49,181 bases of DNA from Pseudomonadota bacterium (GTDB lineage: Bacteria; Pseudomonadota; Gammaproteobacteria; GCA-001735895). The notes beneath the pieces are model-generated. The model ran no database searches. It worked only from the letters and a program-made list of their open reading frames with translations, and was not told the DNA's origin. Location of the stretch: the NCBI GenBank assembly GCA_022566015.1, contig JADFJT010000005.1, positions 1 through 49,181 of the forward strand. The letters run 5' to 3'. The translations under genes were made by a program, and so were the position numbers. Shown here piece by piece: positions 44,787 to 49,181 of the stretch (positions are counted from its first letter, which is position 1; the number at the start of each line of letters is the position of its first letter).

Positions 44787-47344
44787 CTATATTGGGAAGG
44801 CTTCGTAGAAACGGTTGAGGCCATCAATCGTACCGCAAATGTAAATATCATCCCCTTCGGCCAGTACCAGCGAAGGAGAGATATCCATGATTACCTCTCC
44901 GGCGCGTTCGACCGCGACTATGGTACATTGGGTTTGCTCGCGAATTCCCGAATCCAATGGATGGCGGCCGATCAGACTACCTGCAACACGCTTGACCAGT
45001 TTAATATGAGCCTGCTGCGACACCATTTCACCCAATATATGATGGGCAAGGAGCTGACCAGACACCTGGCTTACCGAAAGTGCGAAGTCGGCCCCAGCTT
45101 GCTGAATCCGCGCAATATTATCTTCTAAGGCCACACAGGCGATGATTGGCAAATCAGGCGCATAATCACGCACTACGGTGGCCGCCAGTAACGTAGCACT
45201 GTCGTTCTCACAAGCTAGTACCACGACGCGGGCAGTAGCCAGGTCAGCCCGTTCGAGTATTCCCGTATCGAGAATGTCTCCCACCAGGTCTACCCCTGAC
45301 TGCTCGGTATTGTCGATGACGCATACTTCTTCATCGGCGTCTTTGAGCATTTCAACTAACTTGATACCGACATCACCATATCCGGCAATTACGATCCTGC
45401 CTTCCCTGGTAATCGGGCGAACTATCTCGCTAAGGCGTTTTATACTATCGGGGCTACCAGCTACGACAAGAATCATGCCTGGTCGTAACAGTTGGTCAAC
45501 CGATGGTGCCGAATGCAGTGCATCGTCGACCCATTGCCCAACAACATGCACCCCGGTATCAGACAGGATGCCAGATTCCGCGAGTGTCTTCTGCGCGAAC
45601 GGGCTTTTGTCGTGTATCCGAATTTCGACCACTTCGAGTAAATTACCGAGCGGCTGTACACCGGTAATCCTCGGACCTATCCTGGCGCTGGCACGTACCG
45701 CAACCGAGGCAGCGAGCACATGACTGGGTGTAAAAGCAGTCGTCGCACCTGCGAGCTGCAGCGGCGCGCGACGATTTGGATTATCGATCAAGGCCACGAT
45801 AGGACCTTTAAATCCCAGCTCTCGCGCACTCAGCGCGAACAGGGCGTTGTATTCATCGTCACCATTGGCGACCAGAGCCCGAGCCTCTGTCAGCGGCTGT
45901 AAGTCCAGATCGCCTTCGGCTAACGAAGCGTGCACGACCTTTTCACCACGAGCATGCAAGCGACGCGCCACGATCTCATCCTCTTCGATTACGACCGTTG
46001 GTATATCTCGGCTATCTAGTTCTGACATCAGGGAAGCTACTTCGGGACCAAAACCGTAAATAACCACCGCGCCAGAGAGGTCGGGTAATTTATGCAGGAG
46101 TTGTCCCTGGTAACGTTCTTCCACCAGTGGTTCATCAAATTTATCGATCTGCACAACTCCTCGAGTCGCATCCACCTGGTGAGCTGCCTTACCCTGAAGT
46201 AACACGGCGCATCCCTTCAATGCCATTGGGGTAAACAGGTTCAGCAGAAAGCATGTGAAAATTAGCGTCGTAAAAGTGGACTGGCCGATGGCTCCCTGGG
46301 CCAACGCCAACGAAGCGAGGATAAAAGCTATTTCGGCGCGCCCGCACATGCCGACCCCGACTGTCAGTGCCTCGCGAGGTGGCATACCCATTCGCAATGC
46401 CATACCGCCGGCGCTTATAATCTGGCCGACGATCACCGTAATTGTGAGCAGTGCGATAAACCCTACAGTTGAAGCGCTGATGTCAAAAGTAATCGAAAAA
46501 CCCAGAGAAATGAAGAAAATCGGGCCCAGGAATGAATACGCGATTCCGTAGGCACGATCCTTGACGATTCTGACCAGGTTCGGGTGCGCAACCTTATCCT
46601 CGAAAAACAGGCCAGCCACATAGGCACCGAGGATAATGTGCAGACCGATGGCTTCGGCTAACAATCCAAACGCAAACGCCAACATCAGCACGAAGGTGAA
46701 ACCCTTACCCCCTTGGAATGAAACGGCAGTGTCAGGCGGGGATAGACGAATCGTCCCACCAGAACTGCTACTACGACGAAGCCAATGACTTTACCGAGCG
46801 TAATTACGACGATGATAGGCTCGAACTCTCCGCCCGAAAGCACCCCAATCACAAGGCCAAAGAAAACCAGCGTCAGCAGGTCGTCGATCACGCAACTTGC
46901 GATGATTACCCGTGCTACCCGGGTATTGGCCAATTTGAGATCTTTCAGGCTCTTGAGTGTAATCACAACGGCAGTGGCGGTCATGGTCAGTCCGACGAAA
47001 GTGGCTCCGATGAGGTCCAGACCGAACAGCAAGGCGATGCCAAAACTGACCGTAAACGGTACTATGGCACCCACCACCGCGACGCCCATCGAACGCTTCA
47101 ACGCCTGATAAAATTCGACTGGTTGCGTCTCGATTCCGGCATGAAACATCAGGAAGAAAATTCCGATCTCGGCCAGTAGCTGTATCAGCTCGCCCGGTTG
47201 GATCCACCCCAACACCGCAGGACCCAGGAGCACTCCTACGATCAATTCACCCATGACCGTCGGTAAACCGAGCGGTCGCAGGGTGACGGCGACCAGCCAG
47301 ACACCGCCGAGCAGAAGCAGCAGGTCTAATGCAATATCATGCAT
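44787..47344 (-). pseudogene. Kef/CPA2-type monovalent cation:proton antiporter with RCK domains, frameshifted
   Basis: The intact protein would have about 850 residues: an N-terminal CPA2 antiporter domain (about 380 residues, 12 or so helices), then two TrkA-N (RCK) nucleotide-binding domains (VVIYGFGPE and VIAGYGDVG Rossmann motifs), each followed by a TrkA-C domain. The frame breaks at 46685-46740. The first frame ends after RLTLPFHSKG, the rest starts at LMLAFAFGLL in another frame. One more C in the C5 run 46708-46712 would restore HSKGGKGFTFVLMLAF. This is either a sequencing indel, slippage, or a real pseudogene. Two RCK units in one chain is more than KefB or KefC carry. Confidence 0.75.
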
Positions 47345-47581
47345 GGCATGCTACCTGTGTGGATTTCAGCAGCGAGGAGGTATTTAGACGCGCTGATCGA
47401 TAATAACATTTCATAAATTTCATGAGCATAAACAATTGAATCACAAATCTCGAAGTTGTGTAGCAAATTCCAGCGGATCATAAGTCGGGTAAATGCCCTG
47501 ACTTAAAGCCAACGAATAACACTGATTGCCCCCATTTTACCACGATTGAAAGGCCTGAACCCCGGGACATTCCCTATTTGC

Positions 47582-47712
47582 TTACACCCAAAAGCCAAAA
47601 CGATGGTAACGGTTTTGACCAAACTTGCGCCGATAAATGCTGGGCGTCAGTGCAACCCTGCGCTTGAATTTACGCCTGAAAGATGCTGGATCCTGGCGTA
47701 TCGCCAATAAAT
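47582..47712 (-). pseudogene. C-terminal fragment of an AraC/GlxA-family transcriptional regulator
   Basis: Reading from about 47712 down to the TAA at 47584-47582 gives RQDPASFRRKFKRRVALTPS and then IYRRKFGQ, the second helix-turn-helix of AraC-type regulators (typically DPASFRRLFKRRVGLSPSAYR). Nothing upstream continues the domain; the frame meets a stop near 47735. The rest of 47345-47904 shows no gene. Confidence 0.7.
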
Positions 47713-47904
47713 TCTTGTGGATCAATAATAATATTTAAAAACCCTATTTCCTGAATCCCTGATACGGCCATGTGTAGTAAATTAACTAAACGCTCCGAGA
47801 GAGTAATTTTTATTGGCGCGATTAATTTTTTTAGTTATATCGGAAATCAACACTGGTATAGGCGGCTCCTCCTGATAGCAAAGGGCCAATGTTATGCGGA
47901 TAAA

Positions 47905-48645
47905 TTAACGCGCATAACGCCTGACAAATCGTTTCAGTATTTCTTGAGCAAAGGGTGTGTCTTCTTGACTGACCGCCTCGATCAGGCCCTGGGCTTCCTC
48001 GGGCTGGAAATAACCATGATGTTTATAGACATTAATTCTCAGTATAAATCCCTCGCTATCGCCCTCGGGGTGAAACTGCGTGGCGTAGACATTATTGCCG
48101 ATACGAAACATTTGTACCGGACAGGCCTCCCCGCACATTAACAGGGTTGCACCCACAGGAGTCTCGTCACAGGCTTCCTTGTGCCCAAGTAAAACCTTGA
48201 TTTGATCGGGGAAGCCAGAAAGTAGCTCATCGCACTTCCCTGCTTCAGTGAGTCTTATCGTAGCGCTTCCAACAGGCTCCGCATATCGACTAGAAATTGG
48301 CGTATTCAGGTAGGAACCCAATAATCCACATCCTGAACAGGCGCCAAAAAATGGAAAATCGTTTGAAACGATTTCATTCAGCAGCCGCCTGAAGTCATTT
48401 TCTATTTTCCTTTGAATAGATGACTTTTCCGCTTCTGGTGTACTGATGTCGAAAGGACTGCCCCCGACGATGACGGCCGAGTAGTCATCGAGGGATAAAC
48501 CAGGTATCCCAGTCTTTTCTATGCGCATTCGACGGACTTCTATCTCATCAAGTCCGCCGTATTTTAAAATGGCGGCAAACTCACTGTCAGAGGTATCATC
48601 TTCCGGGCGCAATTGTAAAATAAGGAATGGTTTTGAGATGGACAT
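47905..48645 (-). CDS. class I glutamine amidotransferase domain protein
   Basis: A stand-alone GATase1 of 246 residues. The triad is visible: nucleophile C103 in FFGACSGCG, and H192 with E194 in QFHPEGD. The family motif FGACSG resembles GMP synthase-like and YfeJ-like proteins that release ammonia from glutamine or act on related amides. The substrate and partner are unknown and no synthase gene is adjacent. It sits after the AraC fragment on the same strand. Confidence 0.85.
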   Translation of the reverse strand: MSISKPFLILQLRPEDDTSDSEFAAILKYGGLDEIEVRRMRIEKTGIPGLSLDDYSAVIVGGSPFDISTPEAEKSSIQRKIENDFRRLLNEIVSNDFPFFGACSGCGLLGSYLNTPISSRYAEPVGSATIRLTEAGKCDELLSGFPDQIKVLLGHKEACDETPVGATLLMCGEACPVQMFRIGNNVYATQFHPEGDSEGFILRINVYKHHGYFQPEEAQGLIEAVSQEDTPFAQEILKRFVRRYAR

Positions 48646-48793
48646 AGAAATAATTCTAGCTCGACAGAGTTATAGAATCCAAAAGCATAGCAACAAGCAA
48701 ATAATTGATCAGCAAAAAATTCTATAGTTCAGAGTACTAGTCTACACGGTAGAACTGATGTTCATATACGATTCGAAGTAAACCGCTGACACG

Positions 48794-49181
48794 ATGGGAA
48801 GAATTACGAATATTGGTGGTGATACTGGCCTTTGGCATCGTAAAATTACCGAGGGACTGGCTGGCGTTTCACGACGAATTGAAACCATCGAGGCACTGGC
48901 GATAGAATCTGGACAGGCAATCCTCGATCTCGGCTGCGGGGGGGTCATCTGGTTCGCGATATTGCGCTGGCAGTTGGAGATAATGGCAGCGCCGCTTTTA
49001 TTTCGGTACTATGGGATCGTTGACGCTTCCAGGGAGCAGAACCGGGACTGGATAATCGAGTGCACGAAATCTTTCGGGCTCATTGCTCACACCAAATGCT
49101 GCCATTTGAAATGCCAGGCAAGCTGATGGAGGCAGGATTTAGTGGGGTAGTGAAAAAACCCATCGTATTTATAAACAACAC
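48794..49181 (+). pseudogene. class I SAM-dependent methyltransferase, degraded
   Basis: The N-terminus is intact to motif I (ESGQAILDLGCGGG). A G7 run at 48938-48944 is one base short for the expected GCGGGHLVRDIALAVGD, so the frame is lost. After restoring it the sequence reads on to WDR, a TGA at 49021-49023, then resumes in the same frame as GAEPGLDNRVHEIFRAH and MPGKLMEAGF, the end of such enzymes. The middle of the fold is missing, so a deletion is also involved. It continues past the window end. Confidence 0.75.

Overview
The window is a stretch of gammaproteobacterial chromosome, by eye in the mid-40s % G+C. The assignment rests on gene order more than on any single gene: SRP RNA then dnaX-ybaB-recR, dusB-fis-purH-purD, ampD-ampE, a yafS-like methyltransferase with rnhA-dnaQ beside mltD, and lpxC-M23 peptidase-secA-argJ. 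Fis and AmpE point to Gammaproteobacteria. LpxC, AmpD, MltD and PhoPQ-like proteins indicate a Gram-negative envelope, and motAB behind a good sigma-28 promoter indicates a flagellar ancestry. Genus and species cannot be read from the sequence.

Layout. 0.4-5 kb: a GAF/HD-GYP c-di-GMP phosphodiesterase, a double cNMP-domain/rhodanese protein and MltD. 5-11.3 kb: replication, RNA and recombination housekeeping (methyltransferase, rnhA, dnaQ, smpB, 4.5S RNA, dnaX, ybaB, recR, hinT). dnaX needs a -1 shift at an A9 run to make full-length tau, and a 318 bp MITE-like element lies between dnaX and ybaB. 11.6-16.1 kb: rsgA, a pterin dehydratase, an M48 protease, orn and two unknown genes. 16.3-19.5 kb: a motility cluster with intact motA and motB flanked by a broken cNMP/HDOD gene and a PilZ gene cut by an in-frame stop. 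19.7-25.5 kb: lpxC, an M23 peptidase, secA, argJ. 25.5-27.6 kb: a decayed kbl-tdh threonine-degradation locus, one MITE with CTAG flanks, and a nest of inverted repeats bracketed by a 10 bp direct repeat. 27.6-33.8 kb: a SulP transporter, dusB, fis, purH, purD. 34-38 kb: a zinc-ribbon protein, an unlisted 42-residue membrane protein, an operon of glycine-zipper protein-phoP-phoQ, and a double-receiver protein. 38-44.7 kb: a YadGH-type ABC exporter with tatD, bpt, ampDE, an OsmC protein and a GST. 44.8-49.2 kb: a frameshifted Kef/CPA2 antiporter, an AraC fragment, a glutamine amidotransferase and a wrecked methyltransferase that runs off the window.

Two themes stand out. First, signalling proteins are frequent (HD-GYP, PilZ, HDOD, cNMP domains, PhoPQ, double receiver), and several of the motility-linked ones are broken. 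Second, disruptions are common. Six frameshifts lie at or beside short homopolymers (dnaX A9; HDOD G6; tdh A7 and G4; antiporter C5; methyltransferase G7), which could be sequencing error, slippage or real decay. The in-frame stops in HDOD, PilZ and the methyltransferase, the truncated kbl and araC genes, and the intergenic repeat families cannot be explained by homopolymer error alone. I did not find a convincing new multi-gene system. The best leads are the dnaX frameshift arrangement, the intergenic repeat families with a shared module, the cNMP-rhodanese protein, the fis translation start and the small membrane protein.
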